From Flavobacteriales bacterium (GTDB lineage Bacteria; Bacteroidota; Bacteroidia; Flavobacteriales; UBA7312): 64,000 nucleotides of DNA. Of the stretch, positions 17,455 through 26,429 are shown one piece after another. The stretch spans positions 1 through 64,000 of the forward strand of contig JAQWJZ010000010.1 of NCBI GenBank assembly GCA_029248105.1, read 5' to 3'. The translations under genes and the position numbers were made by a program. A model generated the notes under the pieces. That model ran no database searches. It worked only from the letters and a program-made list of their open reading frames with translations, and was not told where the DNA came from. Within the stretch, counting starts at the first letter, position 1. Every line of letters begins with the position of its first letter.

Positions 17455-17788
17455 ACTTCTCCTCCAATAACTGTAATTCTTGCAACACCTTATCATAAAT
17501 CAAAAGAAGGTCTTCACTGCCGTTGCTGGTATAATAATCCCAACTTGTTTTGAAATCCTCCTCTGAATAGCCTAATGTCACATAGGAACTTGCTAGTAAA
17601 GAATCTACATGATTCTCTGAAAAACTCCCTTGATATTGAAATGTATTTAACTCAGAAACAACGAGCTGTCTGCTAGTCAATATTTTCACCATTTCATCTG
17701 CCGAGATAACACCTTTTGAATTAAATTCTACTGGATTAGAACAAGAGAATAAGATCGTAACAACAACAATCAAAATTAAATTTTTCAT
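17444..17788 (-). CDS. DUF4296-type lipoprotein
   Basis: A 114-residue protein with lipoprotein signal MKNLILIVVVTILFSCS (lipobox FSC). The body is helical; ISADEMVKILTSRQLV and YSEEDFKTSWDYYTSNGSEDLLLIYDKVLQEL match the arrangement I know as DUF4296, found almost only in Bacteroidota. Function unknown. It should be exported and anchored to the outer or inner membrane. It overlaps the end of the convergent SDR gene and is divergent from the acidic lipoprotein. The family assignment is from memory of the pattern. Confidence 0.7.
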   Translation of the reverse strand: MKNLILIVVVTILFSCSNPVEFNSKGVISADEMVKILTSRQLVVSELNTFQYQGSFSENHVDSLLASSYVTLGYSEEDFKTSWDYYTSNGSEDLLLIYDKVLQELQLLEEKSKN

Positions 17789-17829
17789 ACTTCAAAGTTA
17801 ATCATCTTAAATGATAAACATATATAAAC

Positions 17830-17837
17830 TATCTTTG
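17830..17837 (+). promoter_or_regulatory. -7 element for the acidic lipoprotein
   Basis: TATCTTTG matches TAnnTTTG and lies 29 bases before the ATG at 17867. The -33 region is not clear. Confidence 0.55.
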
Positions 17838-17866
17838 TTGTGATTTTAATTTTAAAACCATACACA

Positions 17867-18064
17867 ATGAAAAATTTAATTTACGTTTTAGCGATTGCTT
17901 TCATGGGCTTAGTAGCTTGTGGTTCTCCTGCTTCTGAAGAAGCTACAACTGAAGAAAAAGTTGAAGTTGTTGCTGAAGAAGTTACAGCTGAAGACACTGT
18001 TGAAGTTGTTGCTGAAGAAGCTGAGATGGACTCAACAGCAACTGAAGAAGAAGCTGCAGAGTAG
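17867..18064 (+). CDS. Small, highly acidic lipoprotein
   Basis: A 65-residue protein starting at ATG 17867. The signal MKNLIYVLAIAFMGLVACGS has a clear lipobox (LVAC). The mature part of about 47 residues is almost only Glu, Ala, Val, Thr and Asp, with an imperfect tandem repeat: EEKVEVVAEEVTA followed by EDTVEVVAEEAEM. It is likely unstructured and strongly negative. It has its own promoter and terminator, so it is a single-gene unit. Acidic lipoproteins like this occur in marine Bacteroidota with unknown function. The longer frame from 17840 lacks a signal peptide at its start and is less likely. Confidence 0.75.
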   Translation: MKNLIYVLAIAFMGLVACGSPASEEATTEEKVEVVAEEVTAEDTVEVVAEEAEMDSTATEEEAAE

Positions 18065-18086
18065 AATTATTCTTAATTCTAAACAT

Positions 18087-18113
18087 AAAAAGAGGCTTTT
18101 TAGCCTCTTTTTT
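18087..18113. terminator. Bidirectional terminator between the acidic lipoprotein and pyrC
   Basis: AAAAAGAGGCT pairs with AGCCTCTTTTT around a T4 loop; A and T runs on both sides let it serve the plus-strand lipoprotein and the minus-strand dihydroorotase. Confidence 0.85.
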
Positions 18114-18114
18114 G

Positions 18115-19449
18115 TTATCTATCAAATAGTAATCTTTGCCCTTTTATAGATTCATCAAATTGACTTTCATAATAGGCTAAATGTCCATTAACAAAAGTAT
18201 GGCTAACTCTAGATTTAAACGTTGTCCCTTCAAAAGGCGACCAAGCACATTTATAGAGTATGTTTTCTTTTTGTACTTGCCACTCACTATCAAGATCAAT
18301 AAGCACTAAATCGGCGGCGTAGCCTTCTCTTAAAAAACCCCTACCTTGAACTTGAAAACAGATAGCAGGTGCATGGCACATTTTTTCTACAATTTTTTCT
18401 AAACTTATTTTGCCTTGATGATAAAATTCCAACATTGCGACTAAAGCGTGTTGAACAAGGGGGCCTCCCGAGGGAGCGTTAAAGTAAGTGTTATTCTTTT
18501 CTTCTAATGTATGCGGTGCATGGTCAGTAGCAATAACATCTATCCGATCATTTAAAAGAGCCTCAAATACAGCATCTCTATCAGAAGCACTTTTCACCGC
18601 AGGGTTCCACTTGATATGCGTTCCTTTTTCGGCATATTGGCTATCGTCAAACCATAAATGATGAATACATACTTCAGCGGTTATGCGTTTTTCTTCTAAC
18701 GGAATGTCGTTTCTAAACAGTTCCATCTCTTTTGCCGTCGACAGGTGAAATACATGAAGTCGAGTATTGTGCTTTTTGGCCAATTCTATTGCCATTGAAG
18801 ACGATTTATAACATGCCTCATCGCTTCTTATCTTTGGATGAAGTTCAATGGGAACATCTTCACCATAAATGGATTTATAATGAGCTGTGTTTTTTTGTAT
18901 GGTAGCTTCATCTTCACAATGAACTGCTATTAACATTTTCGATTTTTCGAAAATATTCTCTAAGACACTTTTGTCATCTACTAGCATGTTTCCCGTTGAT
19001 GAACCCATAAATATTTTGATTGCACCAACAGTCTTTGGGTCAGTTTTTAAAACTTCTTCCAAATTATCATTAGAAGCACCCATAAAAAAGGAGTAATTAG
19101 CTAGTGATACTTCTTTAGCTCTTTGGTATTTCTGTTCTAAAAGTTCTTGGGTAAGGGTCTGTGGCTTAGTATTTGGCATTTCCATAAAGGAAGTGATACC
19201 ACCAGCCACAGCTGCTTTAGATTCAGTATATAATTCTGCTTTATGAGTCAGGCCAGGCTCTCTAAAGTGAACCTGATCGTCAATAACACCAGGCATAAGG
19301 TATTTACCCTTTGCATCTATGACGTGATCGGCTTGTTCATCAATCGATGTTGCTATTTTGGCAATTACACCTTCTTTGATTAATAGGTCTGCTTGAATAA
19401 TCTGACCCTCATTAATCAAATTAGCATTTCGAATTAAAGTGCTTGACAT
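18115..19449 (-). CDS. pyrC: Dihydroorotase
   Basis: This amidohydrolase of 444 residues closes N-carbamoyl-aspartate to dihydroorotate in pyrimidine synthesis. Metal-ligand motif DQVHFREPG lies near residue 60, the lysine that is normally carbamylated is in AIKIFMGSS, and further ligands are in VHCEDE, LHVFHLST and ATDHAPHT. PSGGPLVQHAL is the substrate loop. Length and motifs fit the class I dihydroorotases. It follows the GT2 gene by 1 bp, an arrangement that I have seen in other flavobacteria. No sign of being an inactive PyrC-like protein. Confidence 0.93.
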   Translation of the reverse strand: MSSTLIRNANLINEGQIIQADLLIKEGVIAKIATSIDEQADHVIDAKGKYLMPGVIDDQVHFREPGLTHKAELYTESKAAVAGGITSFMEMPNTKPQTLTQELLEQKYQRAKEVSLANYSFFMGASNDNLEEVLKTDPKTVGAIKIFMGSSTGNMLVDDKSVLENIFEKSKMLIAVHCEDEATIQKNTAHYKSIYGEDVPIELHPKIRSDEACYKSSSMAIELAKKHNTRLHVFHLSTAKEMELFRNDIPLEEKRITAEVCIHHLWFDDSQYAEKGTHIKWNPAVKSASDRDAVFEALLNDRIDVIATDHAPHTLEEKNNTYFNAPSGGPLVQHALVAMLEFYHQGKISLEKIVEKMCHAPAICFQVQGRGFLREGYAADLVLIDLDSEWQVQKENILYKCAWSPFEGTTFKSRVSHTFVNGHLAYYESQFDESIKGQRLLFDR

Positions 19450-19450
19450 T

Positions 19451-20185
19451 CTATGACTTTTGTTTGAATTTGGTAAATAAACTGATAATTTTCAATTGTA
19501 TAACTCCAATGAACGCTTCAAAGAAAATAGAGGTGTCCATTTTTGAATGACCTTCTTTTCTATCCGTAAAAATTACAGGCACTTCAAATATATCAAAGCC
19601 AGACTTCCATGTTTTGAATTTCATTTCTATTTGAAAGGCATAACCTACAAACCTAATATTTGCTAAATCGATAATTTCTAAAACTTGACGTCTGTAGCAA
19701 ATAAAACCTGCAGTAGAGTCATTCACAGGAAGGCCTGTTATAAATTTGACATACTTTGAAGCAAAAAATGACATCAACAATCTACTCATTGGCCAGTTCA
19801 CAATATTAACACCGTTAGTATAGCGTGAACCTATAGCTAAATCTTTACCATTGTTTTTACAAGCATCGTACAATCGTAACAAATCATCCGGATCATGCGA
19901 GAAATCGGCATCCATCTCAAAAATAAACTGATAGTCTTTTTTTAAAGCCCATTTAAAACCATGAATATAAGCAGTCCCTAGACCTAACTTACCACTACGC
20001 TCTTGTATGTAAAGTCCATTAAATTCTTTTTGAAGGTTTTTAATAATATCAGCAGTGCCGTCAGGTGAGCCATCATCAACTATTAAAATATCAAACGAGT
20101 GACTAAGCGAAAAAACTTTTCGAACTATTCGCTCAATATTTTCCTTTTCGTTGTAAGTAGGTATTATGACTAAACTATCTGACAT
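19451..20185 (-). CDS. Polyprenol-phosphate mannosyltransferase (GT2)
   Basis: A 244-residue GT2 enzyme close to dolichol/polyprenol-phosphate mannose synthase (Dpm1 type). It should transfer mannose from GDP-mannose to a lipid phosphate at the cytoplasmic membrane face. Motifs: IPTYNEKENIERIV at the N-terminus, VDDGSPDGTADI, MDADFSHDPDDL with the metal-binding DAD, and GSRYTNG. There is no long C-terminal membrane domain, so it is the soluble short type. The product could feed protein or surface-glycan mannosylation. Predicted as first gene of the pair with pyrC. Confidence 0.88.
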   Translation of the reverse strand: MSDSLVIIPTYNEKENIERIVRKVFSLSHSFDILIVDDGSPDGTADIIKNLQKEFNGLYIQERSGKLGLGTAYIHGFKWALKKDYQFIFEMDADFSHDPDDLLRLYDACKNNGKDLAIGSRYTNGVNIVNWPMSRLLMSFFASKYVKFITGLPVNDSTAGFICYRRQVLEIIDLANIRFVGYAFQIEMKFKTWKSGFDIFEVPVIFTDRKEGHSKMDTSIFFEAFIGVIQLKIISLFTKFKQKS

Positions 20186-20330
20186 AAGATGATTTATAGT
20201 TGGTAAATATAAATAATTTGTTGGTTTAATATTAATTGCATAATAACGTAAAAAAATCCTCTTTAATATGAAAAAAAAGTTAATTTTATAAAAGCATACA
20301 ATTTCTACTTTAAATAATAGAAATTTAAAC

Positions 20331-20338
20331 TAAATTTG
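20331..20338 (+). promoter_or_regulatory. -7 element for the lamin-tail protein
   Basis: TAAATTTG matches TAnnTTTG and lies 25 bases before the ATG at 20364. The rest of the 178-bp intergenic stretch is AT-rich with nothing else I recognise. Confidence 0.55.
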
Positions 20339-20363
20339 AAGCACTTAACAAACATCAACATTT

Positions 20364-21272
20364 ATGAAATCAATTTTATCTTTTATTCTAACACTTTCTA
20401 CTTTTACTCTTGTTGCTCAAGACTGTTCAGAGCTTTTCTTTTCAGAATATGTAGAAGGCTCTTCTAACAATAAAGCTGTAGAAATCTATAACCCTACTAG
20501 TGAGGCAATAGATTTAAGTAGCTATACAATTGGCCGCTATTCTAATGGCTCTGCTGAAGTTTCTGACGAAATGAATTTGTCAGGATCAATTGGCGCAGGA
20601 GAAACCTGGATAGTTACCAATTCTGACACTAATTCAACTAATGAGTTTGGTTATATTATGGTTGAACTTTACAACATGGCCGATCAATGGGCTCCTGTTT
20701 ACCCGTCTCCATTATACATGAATGGAAATGATGCCATGACACTTTCTAAAAATGGAACTATCGTTGACATTATTGGAAAAATTGGCGAGGATCCTGGTGA
20801 TGCTTGGACAGATGATGCAACAGCAGGTTTTACTGATGCCAATGGTGGTGCTTGGTGGACAAAAAACCACACTCTTATCAGAAAGGCAAGTGTGAAGTCT
20901 GGTGTTACAAGCAGCCCTATTCTTTTCGACCCTTCTGCTGAATGGGATTCATTGTCTATCAATACATGGACACAGCTTGGCTCTCATACTTGCGACTGTT
21001 CATCTGGTTCTACATCAATTGATGAAAACTCAACTTCTTTTGTGTTGTATCCTAACCCTGCAACGAATAATCAAACGATTAACATTAGTGCTAACAAATC
21101 AATTAGAACTTTCGAACTATTCAACGCTCTTGGTCAAAAAGTTGAAATCAACTATTCAAATTCTAATCTTCAAGCTTACATCTACACTCAGAACTTAAAC
21201 AGTGGATTTTACAGCTTGTCCATTATCTTTGATGATAATAGCGTCAAGACCAGCTCTATTGTCATAAACTAA
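20364..21272 (+). CDS. Secreted lamin-tail-domain protein with T9SS sorting domain
   Basis: A 302-residue protein. The signal peptide ends LVAQ. An N-terminal lamin-tail domain (LTD) of about 130 residues is shown by LFFSEYVEGSSNNKAVEIYNPT and IDLSSYTIGRYSNG. The C-terminal 75 residues (FVLYPNPATNNQTINIS, FELFNALGQKVE, LNSGFYSLSI) are a type A T9SS sorting domain, so it should reach the cell surface. LTD domains in bacteria often accompany secreted nucleases or phosphatases, but no catalytic domain is in this protein. It lies before the TonB receptor and HKD hydrolase; a terminator separates it. Confidence 0.85.
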   Translation: MKSILSFILTLSTFTLVAQDCSELFFSEYVEGSSNNKAVEIYNPTSEAIDLSSYTIGRYSNGSAEVSDEMNLSGSIGAGETWIVTNSDTNSTNEFGYIMVELYNMADQWAPVYPSPLYMNGNDAMTLSKNGTIVDIIGKIGEDPGDAWTDDATAGFTDANGGAWWTKNHTLIRKASVKSGVTSSPILFDPSAEWDSLSINTWTQLGSHTCDCSSGSTSIDENSTSFVLYPNPATNNQTINISANKSIRTFELFNALGQKVEINYSNSNLQAYIYTQNLNSGFYSLSIIFDDNSVKTSSIVIN

Positions 21273-21284
21273 AACTATTAATTT

Positions 21285-21320
21285 AAAGTGCTGATAGAAA
21301 ACTATCAGCACTTTTTTTTT
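21285..21320 (+). terminator. Terminator after the lamin-tail gene
   Basis: AAAGTGCTGATAG and CTATCAGCACTTT form a 13-bp stem around AAAA, followed by a long T run. The TonB receptor ATG follows 11 bases after the end of the T run. Confidence 0.9.
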
Positions 21321-21331
21321 ATTTAAATTCA

Positions 21332-24139
21332 ATGAAACTCCAACTCATATTATTGTTTTGTTTTGCATCAATAATGGGAGCTTTAGCACAGACACGTGTA
21401 AGCGGCACCGTTACAGACAATACTACAAACGACCCTCTTTTTGGAGCAACAATAGCCTACAACGGAAAAGGAATTATTAGTGATTTTGATGGTAAATTTG
21501 CATTTGTTTCCAGCGAGAAATCTTTAGAAATCACTATCTCATACGTTGGTTATGAAAAAGTAGTCAAAAAATTGACTCTCAATGGCAAACCCATAAAGTT
21601 AGATGTCAAACTGAATACTATTCTTCTAAATGAAGTACAAGTTGTTGCCGATGTGGCTATTGATAGAAAAACGCCTGTCGCTTTTTCTACCATACCTCTC
21701 AAAAAGATTAACGAAGAGTTGGCTTCACAAGACATACCTATGGTGCTAAACTCTACCCCTGGCGTTTATGCTACACAGCAAGGTGGTGGTGATGGTGATG
21801 CTCGAATTACAATTAGAGGGTTTAATCAACGTAATGTAGCTGTTATGATTGATGGTATTCCTGTTAATGATATGGAAAACGGTTGGGTGTATTGGTCCAA
21901 TTGGTTTGGTTTAGATGCAGTAACTAGCAATATTCAAGTTCAACGAGGACTTGGTGCTTCTAAAATAGCTATCCCATCGGTTGGCGGCACAATGAATTTA
22001 CTCACTAAAGGTATTGAGAGTCGTAAGGGTGGCAGCTTCAAACAAGAAGTTGATTCTTATGGTAAACTGAGGACCTCGCTTGGCTACAACTCGGGAAAAC
22101 TAAAGAATGGATGGGGGTTTACCTTTGCAGGATCGTATAAAAGAGGAAGAGGTTTTGTTGAAGAGACTTTTAGTGAAGGTTTCTTTTATTACGCTAAAGT
22201 ACAGAAGAGTTTAGGTAAACATACACTTAGCTTATCGGCACTTGGCGCACCACAACAGCACGGACAACGTTCGTATAAAAGCGATATCGCAACATACTCC
22301 AGCGAGTATGCAAACGACTTAGGTATAAACGATACTTTGTTTGGTGATTACTCTAATAAAGGAATTAACTACAACAAACATTGGGGAAATTTAAACCGTT
22401 GGGAGCTTGACGCAAATGGTGACACTATTTCGAACACAGAAACATTAAACTCAAAGAAAAATTATTACCACAAACCTCAATTTTCACTTCGTGACTTTTG
22501 GGCCGTAAGTGATAAATTTTACGTCTCAAACATTGCCTACGTATCAATTGGAAATGGTGGGGGGACAAATCTTAGTGGTAACACAAACAATCTAGACTCT
22601 AATGGGCAATACAATTTTCAAGACGCTTATAATTTCAACCATACTAACATCAACCCACTTTATAGTTCAACTGAAAAAGCATCAGATACTTATTTGTTAA
22701 GTTCAAGAAATAACCATTATTGGTATGGCGCCTTATCGACATTAAACTATCAACTCAGCAATCCTATTACCCTTTCAGGAGGGGTAGATTTACGTTATTA
22801 TAAAGGAGAGCATTACAGAGAAGTTTACGACTTATTAGGTGGCGACTATGCTATTGATGAAGGCAATAATTTACTACAAGAAAGTCAAATCAAAAGAGTC
22901 GGTGATAGAGTTGGTTATCATAATGATGGCATCGTAAAATGGTCTGGTCTATTCACTCAACTTGAATATAGCAATGATAAATTAAGTGCATTTTTAAACC
23001 TATCAGGCTCAAACTCTGCTTACAAAAGAATTGACTACTTTAAAAAGAAAGACCTTATTTTAGATGACACCACTTATGTAGAAGCTTTAGGAACTTCTGT
23101 GTTAACAGAAATCGTGTATGATGAAGCCGGTAATATCATTGGAGCTGTAAAAAGTATGAAAGAAGACACTATTATTCATAATGGTGTAGCATACACGATG
23201 AATTCGGCGGAAGCTCAAAGAGCTGAAACCTCATGGAAGTGGATAAGAGGAATGACTGTTAAAATGGGTGCTAATTACAACATTGACTTCAACAACAATG
23301 TCTTTTTCAATATTGGATACATCTCTAAAGCGCCTCGCTTTAATAATATCTACGATTATTCAAATAACCTATATCGAGATATTGAAAACGAAATAGTAAA
23401 AGCCGTTGAAGGAGGTTATTCCTATCGCTCGACTTCATTTTCTGCTAACTTAAACGGTTATTACACTCGTTGGGAAAACAAACCCTCCAATGGTGGAGTA
23501 ACTATTATGCTAGATGATGAGCCTATAAAGGCCAATATCAACGGTATGGATGCCTTGCACAAAGGTATCGAAATGGACTTGGCATACAAACTCAACGACA
23601 AATTAACCATCGAAGGCTTGATGTCACTGGGAGACTGGACATGGCAATCTAAAGATAGTGTTAGATTCTATGACGATAACAATAACGCTGTAATTGATGA
23701 TTTTGGAAATGAGGTTGTAGAATCTTTTGATGCTGTAGGTGTTCATGTAGGTGATGCTGCACAAACTCAGTTTGGTATGAGTATTCGTTACGAACCTCTT
23801 GACCATATTTATCTTAAAGTAAGAGGCACTTATTTTGACGATTACTATTCAGACTTTGACCCACTATCATTAGACGGTGAAAACGCTAGACGTGAATCAT
23901 GGAAAATACCTTCATACTCCTTAGTAGATTTTCACGCTGGTTACACCCTAAAACTCAATAAAAAGACAAAAATAAATTTCCGTATAAGTGTCTTGAATGC
24001 GCTTAACGAAGTTTATATTTCTGATGCACAAAACAACGACTCCTATAATGCTGATTACTCTGAATTTGATGCTAAATCAGCAGGGGTATTTTTTGGTATG
24101 GGCAGACGAATAAACCTATCTGCAAAACTTACATTTTAA
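21332..24139 (+). CDS. TonB-dependent receptor with carboxypeptidase-like regulatory domain
   Basis: An outer-membrane receptor of 935 residues. The signal peptide ends GALAQ. Residues about 22-105 form a carboxypeptidase-like regulatory domain (VSGTVTDNTTNDPLFGATI, ISDFDGKFAF). The plug follows: LNSTPGVYATQQGGGDGDARITIRGFNQRNVAVMIDGIPVND and VQRGLGASKIAIPSVGGTMNL. The rest is a 22-strand barrel with a typical aromatic end (INLSAKLTF). Ligand is unknown. It is followed after 13 bp by a secreted HKD phosphodiesterase, so the pair may act together. No SusD partner is present, so a polysaccharide role is less likely. Confidence 0.9.
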   Translation: MKLQLILLFCFASIMGALAQTRVSGTVTDNTTNDPLFGATIAYNGKGIISDFDGKFAFVSSEKSLEITISYVGYEKVVKKLTLNGKPIKLDVKLNTILLNEVQVVADVAIDRKTPVAFSTIPLKKINEELASQDIPMVLNSTPGVYATQQGGGDGDARITIRGFNQRNVAVMIDGIPVNDMENGWVYWSNWFGLDAVTSNIQVQRGLGASKIAIPSVGGTMNLLTKGIESRKGGSFKQEVDSYGKLRTSLGYNSGKLKNGWGFTFAGSYKRGRGFVEETFSEGFFYYAKVQKSLGKHTLSLSALGAPQQHGQRSYKSDIATYSSEYANDLGINDTLFGDYSNKGINYNKHWGNLNRWELDANGDTISNTETLNSKKNYYHKPQFSLRDFWAVSDKFYVSNIAYVSIGNGGGTNLSGNTNNLDSNGQYNFQDAYNFNHTNINPLYSSTEKASDTYLLSSRNNHYWYGALSTLNYQLSNPITLSGGVDLRYYKGEHYREVYDLLGGDYAIDEGNNLLQESQIKRVGDRVGYHNDGIVKWSGLFTQLEYSNDKLSAFLNLSGSNSAYKRIDYFKKKDLILDDTTYVEALGTSVLTEIVYDEAGNIIGAVKSMKEDTIIHNGVAYTMNSAEAQRAETSWKWIRGMTVKMGANYNIDFNNNVFFNIGYISKAPRFNNIYDYSNNLYRDIENEIVKAVEGGYSYRSTSFSANLNGYYTRWENKPSNGGVTIMLDDEPIKANINGMDALHKGIEMDLAYKLNDKLTIEGLMSLGDWTWQSKDSVRFYDDNNNAVIDDFGNEVVESFDAVGVHVGDAAQTQFGMSIRYEPLDHIYLKVRGTYFDDYYSDFDPLSLDGENARRESWKIPSYSLVDFHAGYTLKLNKKTKINFRISVLNALNEVYISDAQNNDSYNADYSEFDAKSAGVFFGMGRRINLSAKLTF

Positions 24140-24152
24140 CTAACATCTTATT

Positions 24153-26429
24153 ATGAAAAATATATTTTTACTATGTGCTGCTATTATTTGTCAAACAAGC
24201 GTATTTGCTCAAATGGATATTGCCACAGCTCGACAACAAGCTGAAAATTCTGAAGTAACTATAAGTGGAGTCGTAACAAATGGCGACGAACTAGGAAGTC
24301 CCATCCGCTATATTGAAGATGGAACTGCTGGAATTGCAATCTATGACCCCGAAAACACAGAAGGTGTTAATAGAGGCGATAGCATTACAGTTACTGGCAT
24401 ACTAGTTGACTATAATGGTCTACTTGAAATTCAGCCAGTTAGCAACCTTATTAATCATGGTAATGGATACAGTATTACACCTCAAACCATTACTCCAAAT
24501 TCAATTGGAGAGGAGACAGAATCCGAGCTTGTAAGTATTGAAAATGTAGTGTTTGAAAATTCTGGTCAACTGTTTAGTGTTGGAATACACAATTTTAGTG
24601 TAGGAGGTCAGAACGGAATGATTTATGTAAAGGCTGATTGTGATATAGAAAATACTCTAATCCCTTCTTGCCCAGTTAAACTGACTGCTATATCATCGCA
24701 ATATTCATTTACTGGATTTGATGGCTATCAGTTACTGGTAAGAGACGAAAATGATTTTGAATTCAGCGGTGGCATTTGTTACAATTCACCATTGACACAA
24801 AGTGATATCACTACTACAAGCTTTATCGTAAATTTTACAACTAATAGTATTGCTGCTTCAGAATTAAGTTACGGACTAACAACAGACCTTGAACTAGGCA
24901 CTGTAAATTCTGATAGTGGTTATGTTTTTAATCATGCTATTTCTTTAGATAATCTTGAGGCAGGAAGTATATATTATGTTCAAGCATTATCCTATGAGGG
25001 CAGCGATAGTGCATATTCCGCTGTATTTGCTTTTGCTACTCAATCAACATCTTCTGGAAAAATAAGAGTGTGTTTCAATAATCCCGTTGACACAACAGTA
25101 GCAACAATTGAAAATGCTCAATTCTCGGGTGTATTTACCAACGATAGCATTAAAGCTTACATTGATAAAGCAGATTCTACACTTGATATTGCCGTTTATA
25201 ACCACTCGGACAACATGATTGCTAACGCTATTAATGATGCCTACGAAAGAGGAGTTAGAGTAAGGTATATCACTTGCGAATCAACAACGACAGCTGCTTT
25301 AGGAACTCTAAACAGCAATATTCCACGAATTGAACGCCCTGAAGGAATGGGAATTATGCACAATAAATTTATTGTGATTGATGCTGATGTAGCAGATAGT
25401 GCATGGGTGCTTTCTGGCTCAACAAACTGGACTTCTAGTCAGATTTTTGATGACCCTAACCATATCATTATGGTGCAGGACCAGTCCGTAGCTAGAACTT
25501 ATGAATTAGAATTCAATGAAATGTGGGGTTCTGATGGCAATGAACCTGACGATGAAAACGCAAAGTTTGGAAGCAATAAAACTAATAATACTCCACATCA
25601 TTTTATAGTGAACGGCAACGATTTTGAAGTTTATTTTTCTCCTACTGACAATACAACCTTGAACATCTCTAATGCATTAAAATCTGCTGATGATGAAATC
25701 GATTTTGCTCTCTTAGTATTCACCAATAATCAACTAGGCACTACTATTGCAGAAGAACATGAAAGTGGAGTCGAAGTAAATGGCATTATCGAACAAATTA
25801 ATACAGAAGGTTCAGAATATGATTTTTTAGTAGAAGAAGGCGTTAATGTCATTTCACATCAAGGATTTGGCGATAGCTTTCACCATAAATACTGCATTGT
25901 TGACCACGATAATACGGATTCAGACCCATTAGTTATTACCGGTTCTCACAATTGGTCAGGTGCAGCAGAAACTAATAATGATGAAAACACCATGATTATT
26001 CATGATGCTAATATTGCCAATCAGTTCTTTCAAGAGTTTAATGAACGAATGAATGAAATAGAAAATCAAGTAGAGCCGTCATTTAATTGCGTTGGTGAAG
26101 CGTGTATTGATCCAATGGACGGAAGTGGAACGTATTCATCATTAGTAGCTTGCGAATACGTTTGTTCTCCTGCATCAATACATGAATTAGTACAAGGCAA
26201 TATTCAAGTTTACCCTAACCCTAATGAAGGTAAGTTTACTATTCAGATTAATAGTTTAATATCTACCACATTAAAATACAGAATCTCTGACTTGCAAGGA
26301 AAGATTGTAGTTGAAAACAAGGTGAATCTTCTAAAAGGGATGAATAAATTGGAAATAAACGAAAACATCACAACAGGATTTTATTTTGTTGAAATGGCTA
26401 ACGAACGCATTAAAATTATCGTTCAATAA
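24153..26429 (+). CDS. Secreted phospholipase D-family protein, two HKD motifs, T9SS sorted
   Basis: A 758-residue protein with a signal peptide ending VFAQ. Residues about 30-205 look like an OB-fold domain of the type found in extracellular nucleases (VTISGVVTNG, IRYIEDGTAGIAIYD). Residues about 208-298 look like a fibronectin-III-like domain. Then two phospholipase D half-domains follow, each with an HKD motif: H403-K405-D410 with GSTNW, and H577-K579-D584 with GSHNW. Both catalytic halves are intact. A Cys-containing linker (CVGEACIDPMDGSG) leads to a T9SS sorting domain (VYPNPNEGKFTI, TGFYFVEM). It should cleave phosphodiesters outside the cell: DNA or phospholipid cannot be decided. Confidence 0.85.
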   Translation: MKNIFLLCAAIICQTSVFAQMDIATARQQAENSEVTISGVVTNGDELGSPIRYIEDGTAGIAIYDPENTEGVNRGDSITVTGILVDYNGLLEIQPVSNLINHGNGYSITPQTITPNSIGEETESELVSIENVVFENSGQLFSVGIHNFSVGGQNGMIYVKADCDIENTLIPSCPVKLTAISSQYSFTGFDGYQLLVRDENDFEFSGGICYNSPLTQSDITTTSFIVNFTTNSIAASELSYGLTTDLELGTVNSDSGYVFNHAISLDNLEAGSIYYVQALSYEGSDSAYSAVFAFATQSTSSGKIRVCFNNPVDTTVATIENAQFSGVFTNDSIKAYIDKADSTLDIAVYNHSDNMIANAINDAYERGVRVRYITCESTTTAALGTLNSNIPRIERPEGMGIMHNKFIVIDADVADSAWVLSGSTNWTSSQIFDDPNHIIMVQDQSVARTYELEFNEMWGSDGNEPDDENAKFGSNKTNNTPHHFIVNGNDFEVYFSPTDNTTLNISNALKSADDEIDFALLVFTNNQLGTTIAEEHESGVEVNGIIEQINTEGSEYDFLVEEGVNVISHQGFGDSFHHKYCIVDHDNTDSDPLVITGSHNWSGAAETNNDENTMIIHDANIANQFFQEFNERMNEIENQVEPSFNCVGEACIDPMDGSGTYSSLVACEYVCSPASIHELVQGNIQVYPNPNEGKFTIQINSLISTTLKYRISDLQGKIVVENKVNLLKGMNKLEINENITTGFYFVEMANERIKIIVQ

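Noticed and set aside
17840-18149. Alternative frames over the acidic lipoprotein, including a Leu/Lys-rich frame
   Set aside because: The Leu/Lys-rich frame is the shifted shadow of the Glu/Val repeat; only the frame from 17867 has a signal peptide with lipobox.
20345-20350. TTAACA before the lamin-tail gene as a Pho box
   Set aside because: It is downstream of the -7 element and has no partner 11 bp away.
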